Shown piece by piece: positions 26,888 to 35,100 of a stretch of 59,133 nucleotides of DNA. A model generated the notes under the pieces. It saw only the letters and a list, made by a program, of their open reading frames with translations, ran no database searches and was not told the DNA's origin. Source of the stretch: DASTPP01 sp035762175 (GTDB lineage: Bacteria; Myxococcota_A; Polyangia; Polyangiales; Polyangiaceae). The DNA lies in the NCBI GenBank assembly GCA_035762175.1, contig DASTPP010000054.1:1-59133 (forward strand). The letters run 5' to 3'. The translations under genes and the position numbers were made by a program. Each line of letters begins with the position of its first letter. Positions within the stretch are counted from its first letter, which is position 1.

Positions 26888-27496
26888 ATGGCCCTTACCC
26901 CCCCCTTGGCCTCGGCCGGGGACACCGGCTGGGAGCGAACGCGCGACCGGACGGCGCTTACCTTTGACGAGGTCTATCGAGAGCACGCCCCCTTCGTGTG
27001 GTGGAGCGTGCAACGCCTCGGCGTGCCGGCGCACCTCGCCGAGGACGCGGTGCAAGACATCTTCGTCGTGGTCTTCCGGCGCCTCGGCGAGTTCCGAGAG
27101 CGGACCTCGATTCGCTCGTGGCTTTACGCGATCGTGCTCATGGTGGTGCGCAACTATCGCCGCAGCGTCCGGCGCAAGGAGGCCCCGCTCGGCCCGCCGG
27201 TGCCGGGCGGCGAGCGGCTCGACCCCGACGCGCTGTCCGACGGCCGCGCGGCGGCGCCCGACGCGGCGGCCGAGCAGGCCGAGGCGCTGCGCGAGCTCGA
27301 CGAGCTGCTCGCGCACCTGCCGGACGAGCGCCGCGAGGTCTTCGTGCTCGCCGAGCTCGAGCAGATGACCGCGCCCGAGATCGCCCACGCGCTTGGCATC
27401 GGGCTGACCTCGGTCTACTGGCGGCTGCGCGCGGCGCGGCAAGATTTCGAGGCCGCCGTCGCCCGGCGCAAGGCGCGCGAGGCACGGAGGGCATGA
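26888..27496 (+). CDS. ECF-type RNA polymerase sigma factor
   Basis: The 202-residue sigma-70 family protein has region 2 (FDEVYREHAPFVWWSVQRLGVP, AEDAVQDIFVVVFRRL, SIRSWLYAIVLMVVRNYRR) and region 4 (HLPDERREVFVLAELEQMTAPEIAHALGIGLTSVYWRLRAARQDF), separated by a Pro/Ala linker. It lacks regions 1 and 3, as expected for ECF. The ATGA overlap with the next gene, a membrane protein with a cytoplasmic N-terminus, is the usual sigma/anti-sigma arrangement. Confidence 0.95.
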   Translation: MALTPPLASAGDTGWERTRDRTALTFDEVYREHAPFVWWSVQRLGVPAHLAEDAVQDIFVVVFRRLGEFRERTSIRSWLYAIVLMVVRNYRRSVRRKEAPLGPPVPGGERLDPDALSDGRAAAPDAAAEQAEALRELDELLAHLPDERREVFVLAELEQMTAPEIAHALGIGLTSVYWRLRAARQDFEAAVARRKAREARRA

Positions 27497-29091
27497 TGGG
27501 CAAGCTGAGCAAGGGCGCGCAGGGCTACCTCGACGCGGCGCGCGCGGCCCGCGGCGGCCCCCCGCCCGAAGTGCTGGCGCGGGTGCGGCAATCGGTGCTG
27601 CAGAGCGCCGGCGGCGCGGGGCCCGGGCCGGGCACGCCCCCCGACGCGCCGCCGGGCGCGGGGGGCGGTCCGGGCGACGGGGCGCCGCCCGCCCCCGAGG
27701 CCGGCGGCCTCGCGACGAAGGCGGCGGCCGGCTGGGGCACCAAGGGCGCGCTCGGCGCGATCGCGCTCGGCGTCGTGGGCGCGGCGCTGATCGCGCTCCA
27801 TATGAACCGGGCGCCCTTGCCGCCCGCGCCGGCGACGGCGGTCGCGTCGGCCCTCGGGACGGCGGGCGGCGGGCAGGGCGAAGGGCCCTGGGGGGTGCCC
27901 ATCGAGGCCGCACGCGTCGGTGTGCCCGTGGGGGCGTCCGAGGCCGGGGGGCGCGAGCCCGCCGGCGCCGGCGAGGTCGGGCGAGGCGAGCAGGCGGGCG
28001 CCGGCGAGATCGGGCGAGGCGAGCAGGCGGCCGCCGGCGAGCACGAGCGCCACGAACGGGGCGGCGCCGGCGAACGCGAGCGCCACGAGCGGGGCGCCGC
28101 CGACGAACTCGAGCGCCACGAGCGGGGCACCGCTGACGAACGCGAGCGCCGCGAGCAAGGCGGCGAGGGCGAGGGCGAGGTGTCGTCGGCCGGGCGCGCC
28201 GGCGAAAGCAAGGGGCCGGCGAGCGCGGGCGAGGCTCGAGGGCCGGCCAGCGCGGGCGCCGACGGGGGCAAGAGGCAGGCGGTGTCGAGCACGGGCGAGA
28301 GACGCGGGCCGGCGAGCACGAGCCAGGGACGCGGGCTGGGGAGGGCGAGTGAGGGACACGGGCTCGCGAGCACGAGCGACGACGAGAGCAAAGGGCCTTT
28401 GGCGAGCGGGCTAAGGCCCGTCGCCGTGGGCCGGCCTTCGAACGCCCCCTCGCGTCAGGCGGTCTTGCCCGGCGCCCCGGGGTCAACGCCCGCCGCGAGG
28501 CTGGGCGCGGGCGCTTCGGGGTCGACGCCCGCCGCAAGGCTGGGCGCGAGCGCCCCGGGGGCGAGCGCGGCGACGCGATCGGCGGGGGGCGCCGCGAAGG
28601 TGGCTGCCGCGCCGCCGCCGCCTTCGCGCCTGGGCTTCGTGCCGGCGCCCGTGCCTCCGCCGCGGGCGCTCGGCGCCGACGCGGTGACGGGCGGCGCGAG
28701 CCCGCCGACGAACGCCGGCGGGGTGCCGTGGCGGCCGCCGGCCGGGGGCGGCGCGGGCGAGGGGGGCATGCTCAAGCCCGCCTCGAGCGTCAGCACGGGC
28801 GTGCCTTCGCTCGCCGCCGAGCTCGCCGTGCTACGCGAGGCGCAGCAGGCGATGCGCGAGGGCCGCGTCGCGCGGGCGCTCGAGGTGCTCGACCGCAACG
28901 CCCCGCTCTTCAGCGGCAGCCCGCTCGACTCCGAGCGCCGGGCGACGCGCCTGCTCGCGCTCTGCCAGGCGTCGCCGGGCGAAGAGACGCGGCAGGCGGC
29001 GTCGCGCTTCGTCGCCGACTCGCCGAGCTCGCCGCTCGCCGCGAGCGTGCGGCGCGCCTGCCTCGCGGGCGGGGGCGCCGAGAAGAAGTAG
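27493..29091 (+). CDS. Membrane protein paired with the ECF sigma factor, probable anti-sigma factor
   Basis: The 532-residue protein overlaps the sigma stop. The N-terminus (MMGKLSKGAQGYLDAARAARGGPPPEVLARVRQSVL in part) is cytoplasmic and could bind sigma; no zinc-binding HxxxCxxC motif is present. One membrane helix lies at about 95-113 (LGAIALGVVGAALIALHM). Then follows a long charged repeat region with copies of AGERERHERGAA and ADERERHERG, rich in Glu, Arg, His and Gly, and a TPR-like C-terminus (LREAQQAMREGRVARALEVLDRN). This architecture is common among uncharacterised myxobacterial partners of ECF factors. The repeat region differs from the Pro-rich type of its neighbours. Confidence 0.75.
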   Translation: MMGKLSKGAQGYLDAARAARGGPPPEVLARVRQSVLQSAGGAGPGPGTPPDAPPGAGGGPGDGAPPAPEAGGLATKAAAGWGTKGALGAIALGVVGAALIALHMNRAPLPPAPATAVASALGTAGGGQGEGPWGVPIEAARVGVPVGASEAGGREPAGAGEVGRGEQAGAGEIGRGEQAAAGEHERHERGGAGERERHERGAADELERHERGTADERERREQGGEGEGEVSSAGRAGESKGPASAGEARGPASAGADGGKRQAVSSTGERRGPASTSQGRGLGRASEGHGLASTSDDESKGPLASGLRPVAVGRPSNAPSRQAVLPGAPGSTPAARLGAGASGSTPAARLGASAPGASAATRSAGGAAKVAAAPPPPSRLGFVPAPVPPPRALGADAVTGGASPPTNAGGVPWRPPAGGGAGEGGMLKPASSVSTGVPSLAAELAVLREAQQAMREGRVARALEVLDRNAPLFSGSPLDSERRATRLLALCQASPGEETRQAASRFVADSPSSPLAASVRRACLAGGGAEKK

Positions 29092-29153
29092 GGCGCTCGC
29101 GGAGCCGAAGCGGCGTGCGCCGGGGCCACGCGGATGCCATCCTCGCACCACCC

Positions 29154-30077
29154 ATGTCGATCTACGGACTCTTCGCGCGCAATGGCCCCAGCGGCTTCGG
29201 CTACCGCTCCACCGCAGAGCAGGTGACCGAAGGCCTGTCGCTCGCCGGCCAGACCGTCTTGCTGACCGGTTGCAACTCGGGGCTCGGTCTCGAGGCGATG
29301 CGAGTGTTGGTGCTCCGCGGCGCGAAGGTGATCGGCACCGCGCGCTCGCTCGACAAGGCCGAGGCGGCCTGCGCCGGGGTCGGCGGCGAGACCGTGCCGC
29401 TGGCGTGCGAGCTGTCGGAGCCGGCCAGCGTGCGTGCGTGCGTCGAAGCGGTGACCCGTACGGGCGTCCTGCTCGACGCGATCATCTGCAACGCAGGAAT
29501 CATGGCGCCGCCGCGGCTCGAGACCAAGCACGGCTACGAGCTGCAGTTCTTCACCAACCACATCGGCCACTTCATCCTGGTCACGGGGCTGCTGGGTCGG
29601 CTCAGCGCGAGCGCGCGCGTGGTGATGCTGAGCAGCGATCTGCACAAGATCGCACCGAAGGCGGGGGTCGAGTTCGACAACCTCGACGGGGCCAAGCGCT
29701 ACGCCCCGTGGCGAAACTACGGGCAGTCGAAGCTCGCCAACATCCTGTTCGCCGTGCAACTCTCGCGTCGTTTCGCCGGCACCCAGCGGACCGCCAACGC
29801 CGTGCACCCGGGGGTGATCGCCACCAACCTGAGCCGCCACATGAACCCGGTCCTGTCCGCACTGCAACGCACCACCGCGCCATTGTTCCTCAAGAGCATC
29901 CCGCAGGGCGCGGCGACCGAGGTGTTCGTCGCGACCCATCCGAGCGTGGCCGGCGTGTCGGGCCAGTACTTCGCCGACTCCAACGTGGCCCGGCCCAGCG
30001 CCCAGGCGAACGATGCCGGGCTCGCCGAGCGGCTGTGGAGCGTCTCCCAGCGCATCGTCGCGGAGGTGAGCCCCTAG
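29154..30077 (+). CDS. SDR-family NAD(P)-dependent oxidoreductase (retinol dehydrogenase/WWOX-like)
   Basis: This 307-residue protein has an intact SDR motif set: TGCNSGLGLEAM (cofactor binding, about residue 40), CNAGIMAPP, Ser in VVMLSSDLHKI, and YGQSKLAN as YxxxK. The extended loop and C-terminal length resemble retinol dehydrogenase/WWOX-like SDRs acting on lipophilic alcohols or ketones. Codons ending in A or T (GGA, AAT, GCA, GAA, GGT) are more frequent than in adjacent genes, so it may have been acquired. It lies after the anti-sigma gene with 62 bases between them. The substrate is unknown. Confidence 0.9.
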   Translation: MSIYGLFARNGPSGFGYRSTAEQVTEGLSLAGQTVLLTGCNSGLGLEAMRVLVLRGAKVIGTARSLDKAEAACAGVGGETVPLACELSEPASVRACVEAVTRTGVLLDAIICNAGIMAPPRLETKHGYELQFFTNHIGHFILVTGLLGRLSASARVVMLSSDLHKIAPKAGVEFDNLDGAKRYAPWRNYGQSKLANILFAVQLSRRFAGTQRTANAVHPGVIATNLSRHMNPVLSALQRTTAPLFLKSIPQGAATEVFVATHPSVAGVSGQYFADSNVARPSAQANDAGLAERLWSVSQRIVAEVSP

Positions 30078-30179
30078 CCGCGCGGGCGCGGGCCCCCGGC
30101 GCGCGGCTCGGTCCAACGGCTGCACCACCCCCGGTGCTCGCGCTCGACCGGACGGGGTGGCAAAAACGGCGCTTCGGCA

Positions 30180-30446
30180 GGCCCGGTGACCTGCAGGGGT
30201 CGAAGGAAGCGCGCTTCGGCAGGTTCGGGGGCTCGAGGGCCGCGTAAGGAAGAGCAGCCTTGCGGGTCCGCGGACCTGACGGGGTCGAGCGACGAGCGCT
30301 TCGACAGGTCCGCGGACCTGACGGGGTCGAGCGACGAGCGCTTCGACAGGTCCCCGGACCTGACGAGGGTCGAGTGCGCTGGGGTCTCGCAGGTCCCGGG
30401 ACCTGACAGGGGTCGAGTGCGCTGGGGTCTCGCAGGTCCCGGGACA
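30180..30446. repeat. 42/43-bp repeat array, each unit with a 12-bp palindrome
   Basis: Seven units start at 30180, 30222, 30265, 30307, 30349, 30392 and 30435. Several carry a perfect palindrome: GGTCCGCGGACC at 30265 and 30307, GGTCCCGGGACC at 30392. Others are near-palindromes (30349, 30435) or decayed (30180, 30222). The link between them is TGACGGGGTCGAGCGACGA or a relative. It lies in a roughly 650-base gap between the SDR and a small minus-strand frame. The remaining gap (30447-30725) has no recognised feature. The 42-bp spacing is four helical turns. Confidence 0.9.
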
Positions 30447-30725
30447 TCCTGGAGATCGACAATTCGATCGCCCGACCCCTCTCGGGAGGCGGCGGAGCCC
30501 CCCGCACCTCGGGTCGGCCGGGTCCGGGGACCAGAAACGACCCAACGGGGCGGCCCGCGGGCGGAAGCGGGGGGTGGTCGAACGCCCACCGGAGCCGAAT
30601 ACCGTCACCGAGCCGTATCGTTGCCCAATCCGGCGCGATCGGCCGCGGCGAGCCGTCCGGTGCCACAGCGGTCTCGTCGCGGCAATCGACCGGGCAGGGC
30701 CGCGGGCGGCGCACGACGAGGCCGC

Positions 30726-30923
30726 TCAGCCTTCCGGGTCTGCTTCGACGAGCGCGAAGAGGTCGTCATACGAGGGGCGCGTCGAGGTGGCGCGCACCAG
30801 GTCGGCCAAGCGCGCCAACGCCGCGTCGCGCTCGCGCTCCCAGTCGGCGGAATCCCGCGGCTCGTCGCCGACGGCCGCGGACGCCAGCTCGACGGCGTCG
30901 CCGACGAGGCGGGCCGTCGACAA
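30726..30923 (-). CDS. Possible small acidic protein, weak start
   Basis: A 65-residue frame from a TTG at 30923 encodes STARLVGDAVELASAAV, then ADWERERDAALARLADLVRATSTRP and YDDLFALVEADPEG. Its amino acid mix, with balanced charge and helical periodicity, looks like a real protein and not a high-GC shadow. No ATG or GTG start is present in frame near its 5' end, and no ribosome site is visible. It may be a remnant of a longer gene or an antitoxin-like small protein; no partner is visible. Confidence 0.4.
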   Translation of the reverse strand: MSTARLVGDAVELASAAVGDEPRDSADWERERDAALARLADLVRATSTRPSYDDLFALVEADPEG

Positions 30924-31029
30924 GGGGTCGTGGCGGTTCCACGCAGGGCGTCGGCGCCCGCGTCGGGCCGCTCGTCGTCGCCCAGAGGCGCGGAAACCCG
31001 CGACGCCGCCGGTGTCCGGCGAGACGCCG

Positions 31030-31114
31030 CCAGGAGCCGCCCGCAGCTCGCCTGGAGCCGCCGGGGCCTTGTCTGCGGCCCCCGCAGCGCGTGCCGGTAG
31101 CCGCGCGCGGGGGT
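31030..31114. repeat. Degenerate 21-bp repeat copies, same family as 25117-25498
   Basis: Four units at 31030, 31052, 31073 and 31094 (CTGGAGCCGCCGGGGCCTTGT and relatives) follow the 21-bp pattern of the larger array 5.5 kb away. They end two bases before the hutH stop codon. Both loci occupy intergenic DNA. Confidence 0.6.
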
Positions 31115-31116
31115 CG

Positions 31117-32691
31117 CTACGAGAGCGGCCCGACGGCGGCCTCGCAGGCGGCGCGCAAGTCGCCGCCCTCGATCAGCGCGACGACGGCGTCGATGTCGCG
31201 GAAGGGGGGGCGGTCTTCGGCGAGCGGCGGCACGCGCCCGCGCACCGAGGCGAGCGCGGCGCGCACCCCGGCCGAGGGCTCGAGCGGGGCGCGCTGGTCG
31301 AGCCCGGCGGCGGCGGCAAGGACCTCGATGGCGAGCGAGCGGGTGACGTTGGCCACGACGAGCGCGAGCTTGCGCGCGCTGACGCTGCCCATCGACACGT
31401 GGTCTTCTTTGCCGGCCGACGAGGGGATGCTGTCGACGCTCGCCGGGTGGCAGAGCACCTTGTTCTCGCTGACGAGCGAGGCGCTCGCGACCTGGGCGAT
31501 CATCAGGCCCGACTCGAGCCCGCTCTTAGCCGCGAGGAAGGGCGTGAGCCCGTCGGAGAGCGCGGGGTTGACGAGCTGCTCGACGCGCCGCTCGGAGATG
31601 TTGCCGAGCTCGGCGGCGGCCATGGCGGCGGCGTCGAGCGCGAGCGCGAGCGGCTGGCCGTGGAAGTTGCCGCCCGAGATGACCTCGGCACCGCCCCGCC
31701 CGTCGGGGAAGACGAGCGGGTTGTCGGTGACGCTGTTCGCCTCGCGCTCGAGCACCTCGGCGGCCCACGCGAGCGCGTCGCGGCTCGCGCCGTGCACCTG
31801 CGGCATGCAGCGGAACGAGTAGGCATCTTGCACCTTGCGGCAGTCGGCGTGGCTGCGCATGAGCGGGCTGTCGCGCAAGAGATCGCGCAGGTTCTTCGCG
31901 CAGGCGAGCGCGCCCGGGTGGGGCCGAAGGCCCACGACGCGCTCGTCGAACGGGCGCGCCGAGCCCCGGCTCGCCTCGAGGCTCATGGCGCCGGCGACGT
32001 CGGCGACGGCGCAGAGGCGCCGGGCTTCGTTGACGGCGAGCGCGCCGAGCGCGGCCATGTACTGCGTGCCGTTGATGAGCGAGAGGCCCTCCTTCGCCTC
32101 GAGCGCGATCGGCCGCAGGCCCGCGGCCTCGAGCGCCTCGCGGGCGGGCGCGACGCGGCCCGCGGCGAGCACCTCGCCCTCGCCGATCATGGCGAGCGCC
32201 AGGTGCGCGAGCGGCGCGAGATCGCCCGAGGCGCCGACGCTGCCCTGCGCCGGCACGCGCGGGCAGACGTTGCGGTCGAGCATGCCGAGCAAGAGATCGA
32301 CGACCTCCTCGCGGGCGCCCGAGTGCCCGAGCGCAAGCACCTGCGCGCGCAGGAGCATCATCGCCCGCACGGCCGCCTCGGGCAGGTCGGGGCCGACGCC
32401 GCTCGCGTGGCTGCGCACCAGGTTGCGCTGCAGCGCGCGGTTGTCGGCGGCGGCGATGCGCGTCTCGGCCAGGTAGCCGAAGCCCGTGTTGACGCCGTAG
32501 ACCGCGGGGGCGCCGTCGCCGCCGGCGATGATGGCGTCGATGGCGCGGCGCGCCTCGCGCATCCGGCCGCGCGCCTCGGGGCAGAGCGAGACGCGCCGGC
32601 GCCCGCGCGCCACCTGCTCGAGGGCTTCGAGGGTCAAGGGGCGGCCGACCAGCACGGGCACGTCGCCCGGAGTCGAGGCGAGTTCGGTCAT
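31117..32691 (-). CDS. hutH: Histidine ammonia-lyase
   Basis: The 524-residue enzyme makes urocanate from histidine. The autocatalytic MIO prosthetic group comes from Ala154-Ser155-Gly156 in GASGDLAPLAHLAL. Other active-site landmarks are present: YGVNTGFG, RNLVRSHASGVGP (the Ser-His pair that favours histidine over tyrosine), VQDAYSFRCMPQVHG, TDNPLVF, and KEDHVSMG. No hutU, hutI or hutG is near, so the downstream urocanate pathway must lie elsewhere, or the enzyme may serve another role such as an aromatic ammonia-lyase. It is transcribed opposite the repeat-rich stretch and ends beside a 21-bp repeat. The upstream minus-strand gene is 150 bases away. Confidence 0.93.
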   Translation of the reverse strand: MTELASTPGDVPVLVGRPLTLEALEQVARGRRRVSLCPEARGRMREARRAIDAIIAGGDGAPAVYGVNTGFGYLAETRIAAADNRALQRNLVRSHASGVGPDLPEAAVRAMMLLRAQVLALGHSGAREEVVDLLLGMLDRNVCPRVPAQGSVGASGDLAPLAHLALAMIGEGEVLAAGRVAPAREALEAAGLRPIALEAKEGLSLINGTQYMAALGALAVNEARRLCAVADVAGAMSLEASRGSARPFDERVVGLRPHPGALACAKNLRDLLRDSPLMRSHADCRKVQDAYSFRCMPQVHGASRDALAWAAEVLEREANSVTDNPLVFPDGRGGAEVISGGNFHGQPLALALDAAAMAAAELGNISERRVEQLVNPALSDGLTPFLAAKSGLESGLMIAQVASASLVSENKVLCHPASVDSIPSSAGKEDHVSMGSVSARKLALVVANVTRSLAIEVLAAAAGLDQRAPLEPSAGVRAALASVRGRVPPLAEDRPPFRDIDAVVALIEGGDLRAACEAAVGPLS

Positions 32692-32841
32692 GCCCTGCGT
32701 ATACCTCGCCCGCGCCCGGGCCGCCCAGCGCGGCGCGCGCCCCGCTCGCCGCCGTCTTCTGCCGCAGAGCGTCGTCGCGGGGGCGCGAGCTCGGGCGCGT
32801 CGCCGGGCCCCTCACGCGCCGCGTCGACGGCGCCGCTCGCA

Positions 32842-33942
32842 TCAGGGCTCGATGTGGCCCTTGCCGATGGCGTCGGAGGCGCGCCGCCCGAGGATCGCCA
32901 CGGCGAAGCCGAGCGGGGCGAAGCGCTCGTCGGCCGTCATGCCCTTGCGGTAGCGAAAGTGGAGCTGCTGCAAGATGACCGAGAGCTTGAAGAGCGCGAG
33001 CACGTAGTAAAAGACGATGTTGTCGACGGGGCGGCCGGCCTTCTCGGCGTAGAGGCCGGCCAGCTCGCGTCGCCGCAGGCTGCCCGGCAGGTGCCCGAGC
33101 GAGAAGCCGAGGGCGCGGAAGGCGTCGTCGTCGCCCGGCTCGGCCCAGTAGGCGAGCGCCGTGCCGAGGTCGGAGAGCGGATCGCCCACGGTCACCATTT
33201 CCCAGTCGAGCACGGCCCGCACGCGCGCGAGGTCGTCGGGGTCGAGCACGAGGTTGTCGAACTTGAAGTCGTTGTGAATGAGCGTCGCGCCCGCCTCGCG
33301 CGCGGGCAGGTTCGCCCCGAGCCAGGCGATGACGGCCTCGAGGTCGGGCACCTCGTCGGTCTGCGCGGTTCGATACCGCTCGGACCAGCCCTTCACCTGG
33401 CGCCCGAGGTAGCCCTCGGGCTTGCCGAGATCGCCGAGGCCCACGCCCTGCACGTCGAGCGCGTGCAGCTCGGCCAGCGTCTCGACGAAGGCGGTCGAAA
33501 GGCGGCGCATGAGCTCGGGGGTCATCTCGACGCCGCGGGGGGGCTTGTTGCGGATGATGACGCCGCGCACCCGCTCCATCAGGTAGAAGGGCGCCCCGAA
33601 GGGCGACTCGGCCTCGTCGCAGAAGAAGAGCGGGCGGGGGGCCTTGGGGTAGGCGGGGTGCAAGCGCGCGAGCACCCGGTACTCGCGCCCCATGTCGTGG
33701 CCGGCCTTGATGGCCTTGGCGCCGAAGGGCGGGCGGCGCAGCACGTACTCGTCGGCCCCGAGCCGGACCAGGTACGTCAGGTTCGAGTGCCCCCCGGGGA
33801 ACTGCTCGACCGAGACCGTCTCGTCGGGCCCCCGGCCGAGGCGCGCGCGCACGAGCGAGGCGAGCGCGTCGAGGGGCAGCTCTTCGCCGGCGCGCACCGG
33901 GCGCGGGGCGTCGAGGGGGGGCTGGGGGGCGTCGTCGGGCAT
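32842..33942 (-). CDS. Phosphotransferase-family protein (APH fold, acyl-CoA dehydrogenase-associated type)
   Basis: The 366-residue protein has an aminoglycoside-phosphotransferase/kinase-like fold. The nucleotide region is SVEQFPGGHSNLTYLVRL, the catalytic loop IHNDFKFDNLVLDPDD, and the Mg-binding DWEMVTVGDPLSDLG. This subgroup (ACAD10/11-type N-terminal or YcbJ-like) is commonly found beside acyl-CoA or hydroxy-fatty-acid genes and is thought to phosphorylate hydroxy acids, with no named role here. The ATG at 33942 is followed by MPDDAPQPPL. It runs toward hutH, and a 32-bp repeat array starts 75 bases upstream of its start codon. Confidence 0.88.
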   Translation of the reverse strand: MPDDAPQPPLDAPRPVRAGEELPLDALASLVRARLGRGPDETVSVEQFPGGHSNLTYLVRLGADEYVLRRPPFGAKAIKAGHDMGREYRVLARLHPAYPKAPRPLFFCDEAESPFGAPFYLMERVRGVIIRNKPPRGVEMTPELMRRLSTAFVETLAELHALDVQGVGLGDLGKPEGYLGRQVKGWSERYRTAQTDEVPDLEAVIAWLGANLPAREAGATLIHNDFKFDNLVLDPDDLARVRAVLDWEMVTVGDPLSDLGTALAYWAEPGDDDAFRALGFSLGHLPGSLRRRELAGLYAEKAGRPVDNIVFYYVLALFKLSVILQQLHFRYRKGMTADERFAPLGFAVAILGRRASDAIGKGHIEP

Positions 33943-34016
33943 GGCGGGACCTCGGGGCGGGGGCGCTCGGGCGGGCGCGAGCGCTTGCCTACCACGTGCC
34001 CGCGCGCGGGCGTAGA

Positions 34017-34250
34017 GCGCCCCTTTCGCGGGCCCGCGCGGGCGTAAGGCGCCCCTTTCGCGGGCCCGCGCGGGCGCAAGGCGCCCCTTTCGCGGGCCCG
34101 CGCGGGCGTAAGACGCCCCTTTCGCGGGCCCGCGCGCGGGCGTAGGGCGCCCCCCTTCGGCCGGCCCTTGCGCGGGTGCTCTCGCGCGGCCGTAGGACAC
34201 CCCTTTCGCGGGCCCTCGGCGCGGGCGCGAGGCGCCTTTCGCCCGGTCGG
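34017..34250. repeat. 32-bp tandem array with a GC palindrome per unit
   Basis: Three near-exact 32-bp units (34017, 34049, 34081), a fourth slightly longer unit at 34113 and several diverged ones to about 34250 share GCGCCCCTTTCGCGGGCCCG. The 10-base palindrome GCGGGCCCGC sits inside each, followed by GCGTAAG. It lies upstream of the phosphotransferase start and before the amidotransferase-like locus, so it could affect transcription from either side. There is no known repeat family match by eye. Confidence 0.88.
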
Positions 34251-34311
34251 GCGCGCACATCGGCTCAGGTGCGGCTTGCGAGGAGGGCACAGAGTCGGTA
34301 CGTAGAAGAGG

Positions 34312-35100
34312 GTGGCGGCGCTGCCCCTGTCCTGGTGGCTGGCGGGGGTGTTGCTTGCCGTCCTCGGTCCTTTCGCCATTCGGGGCTACGAAAGCACGCG
34401 GCGCGCGCGCGCGCGCCGGCGCGCCGCCTCGCTGCTGGCGTCGCTCGAGGGCGCGGCCGCGACGCGCGCGACGCCGAGCGTCGAGCGACGTGAGGCCTTG
34501 CCCGGGGCGCCCCCGGCGTCCAAAACCTCTAGCAGGGGGGCGGCCGTCAACCTCCCCCCGCGGGGGCCGTTCGACCCTGACGACTCATTACCCACGCACC
34601 GCCCGCGCGACCCCGAGCGCGCGGCGGTGACGGAGACTTTGCAAGATGGCTCGTTTGTTCGGATTCATCGGCAACCGACCGGACCTCGGCGCCAAAGCCC
34701 TGGCCGCCGACGGCCAACTTTTCGAAGAGCGGGCCGTCGCAGGGCAGGCGCTGGGCTGGGGCCTGGGCTACTACCAGGGCGGCGAGGTCTTGCTGCGGCG
34801 GCGCCCGCTCGACGACCGGCCCGTCGTCTCGTTCGGCGAGGTGCTGCGGGGCGTGCGCACCGACGCGCTGCTCGCCCACGTGCGGCGCGCCACCGTCGGC
34901 GCCCTCCGCACCGAGAACACGCACCCCTTCCGCTTCCGCCACTGGCTCTTCGCCCATACCGGCACCATCGCCGGCTACGACACGCTGCGCGAGCGGCTGC
35001 TCGAGTCGCTGCCCGAGTTCTTGCGCCGCAACGTCCGGGGCGACACCGACAGCGAGTTGCTCTTCCACCTCTTCCTTTCGTTCCTGCACGACACCGGTAA
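34312..35100 (+). CDS. Possible membrane-anchored protein with unresolved 3' end
   Basis: From a GTG at 34312 the frame encodes a membrane helix (LSWWLAGVLLAVLGPFAIRGY) and a basic segment (RRARARRRAASLLASLEG). About 75 residues of a plausible hydrophilic domain follow to about 34645. Codon third positions are mostly G or C, as in real genes here. The frame stays open to 35100, where it overlaps the amidotransferase-like gene by 450 bases in another frame; that part reads as high-GC shadow. The real protein may end by a frameshift near 34640, or this may be a decayed gene. Confidence 0.3.
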   Translation: MAALPLSWWLAGVLLAVLGPFAIRGYESTRRARARRRAASLLASLEGAAATRATPSVERREALPGAPPASKTSSRGAAVNLPPRGPFDPDDSLPTHRPRDPERAAVTETLQDGSFVRIHRQPTGPRRQSPGRRRPTFRRAGRRRAGAGLGPGLLPGRRGLAAAAPARRPARRLVRRGAAGRAHRRAARPRAARHRRRPPHREHAPLPLPPLALRPYRHHRRLRHAARAAARVAARVLAPQRPGRHRQRVALPPLPFVPARHR

